From SFTJ01 sp905210415 (GTDB lineage Bacteria > Bacteroidota > Bacteroidia > Bacteroidales > Muribaculaceae), in NCBI GenBank assembly GCA_902476295.1, contig CABSDC010000002.1, positions 17,493 through 81,492 of the forward strand: a DNA stretch of 64,000 nucleotides, in the 5' to 3' direction. The notes under the pieces were generated by a model. It saw nothing but the letters and a program-made list of their open reading frames with translations. It was not told where the DNA came from and searched no databases. Positions 63,804-64,000 of the stretch are shown one piece after another. Numbering within the stretch: the first letter of the stretch is position 1; each line of letters opens with the position of its first letter. A program made the position numbers and the translations under genes.

Positions 63804-64000
63804 ATGTCCGAAAACAATTCACATAACTATATAAGCAAATACTCTCCTGATTGCTGGTTGCCCACATCGAAAAAAGAAATCGACAAATTAGGATGGGATT
63901 ACATTGATGTGATCTTATTTTCCGGCGATGCATATATCGACCATCCTTCTATAGGAATTGCAGTAATTGGCAGGGTGCTTTCTGCACACGGCTATCGAGT
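63804..64000 (+). CDS. YgiQ family radical SAM protein (5' part, cut by window end)
   Basis: About 65 residues are visible: MSENNSHNYISKYSPDC, then WLPTSKKEIDKLGWD, ILFSGDAYIDHPSIGIAVIG and RVLSAHGYRV. The FLPTT-like opening, the GDAYVDHPSFG-type motif and the IGRVLE..GYRV stretch match YgiQ, an uncharacterised B12-binding-domain radical SAM family (the radical SAM CxxxCxxC motif lies beyond the window). It is 4 nt downstream of uvrB. Function of YgiQ is not established. Confidence 0.88.
   Translation, partial: MSENNSHNYISKYSPDCWLPTSKKEIDKLGWDYIDVILFSGDAYIDHPSIGIAVIGRVLSAHGYR

Noticed and set aside
1..64000. CRISPR array, integrase, transposase or rRNA genes
   Set aside because: No regularly spaced direct repeats and no recognisable recombinase or rRNA sequence were found anywhere in the window.

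Overview
The window is a 64 kb piece of a Bacteroidales chromosome, probably a gut-associated lineage. It combines Bacteroidota-restricted families (DUF4290, DUF5063, the OstA-like/SurA-like/MutL cluster, a flotillin-like FloA beside a TPR/PD40 protein) with promoters of the Bacteroidota type: a TAnnTTTG -7 box about 19-20 nt downstream of a TTTG -33 box. Most of it is AT-rich housekeeping sequence. I saw no rRNA, tRNA, CRISPR array, transposase or integrase.

Layout. 1-4705: the end of an unidentified + gene, then a minus-strand operon tsaB, DUF4290, rimM, a small acidic protein, an OmpA-like protein and proS. 4799-7365: a divergent + operon yicC, gmk, nadD, DUF5063. 7395-10512: M18 aminopeptidase and phosphosugar mutase. 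10684-15071: a PiT phosphate transporter with a PhoU-like tail, followed upstream by a histidine kinase and response regulator. 15222-20165: glycerate kinase, a GH3 glycosidase and an OPT-family transporter. 20439-23838: DUF1846 protein, inositol-monophosphatase-like enzyme, Lrp/AsnC regulator, GNAT acetyltransferase.

23839-31503 is the only clearly accessory region. A 312-nt spacer carries two strong inverted repeats. It is followed by one uninterrupted 7.35 kb minus-strand reading frame of visibly higher GC encoding a 2450-residue mosaic protein. By its modules this is a 'polyvalent' protein of the kind carried by phages and conjugative elements: HExxH metallopeptidase-like, inorganic-pyrophosphatase-like, PBECR-like nuclease, LPD3-like and coiled-coil segments. 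Six copies of a [YF]SI[KV] motif punctuate it. No other mobile-element gene accompanies it. It looks like a stranded, end-truncated but still open fragment, or a chimaeric join in the assembly.

31631-42424: a zinc/manganese-type ABC binding protein and ATPase without a permease, a conserved hypothetical, a lysophospholipid acyltransferase and a nitrilase-family amidase on +. On the minus strand follow two operons: mscS, PHP phosphatase, metA, U32 protein; and TPR/PD40 protein, floA. 42483-49597: envelope biogenesis and repair (two parvulin-type periplasmic PPIases, an OstA/LptA-like protein, mutL). 49728-61534: guaB, recQ, clpX, clpP, tig, an M13 metallopeptidase and an ABC-F ATPase, all on minus, with several clear intrinsic terminators. 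61722-64000: uvrB and the start of a YgiQ-type radical SAM gene on +.
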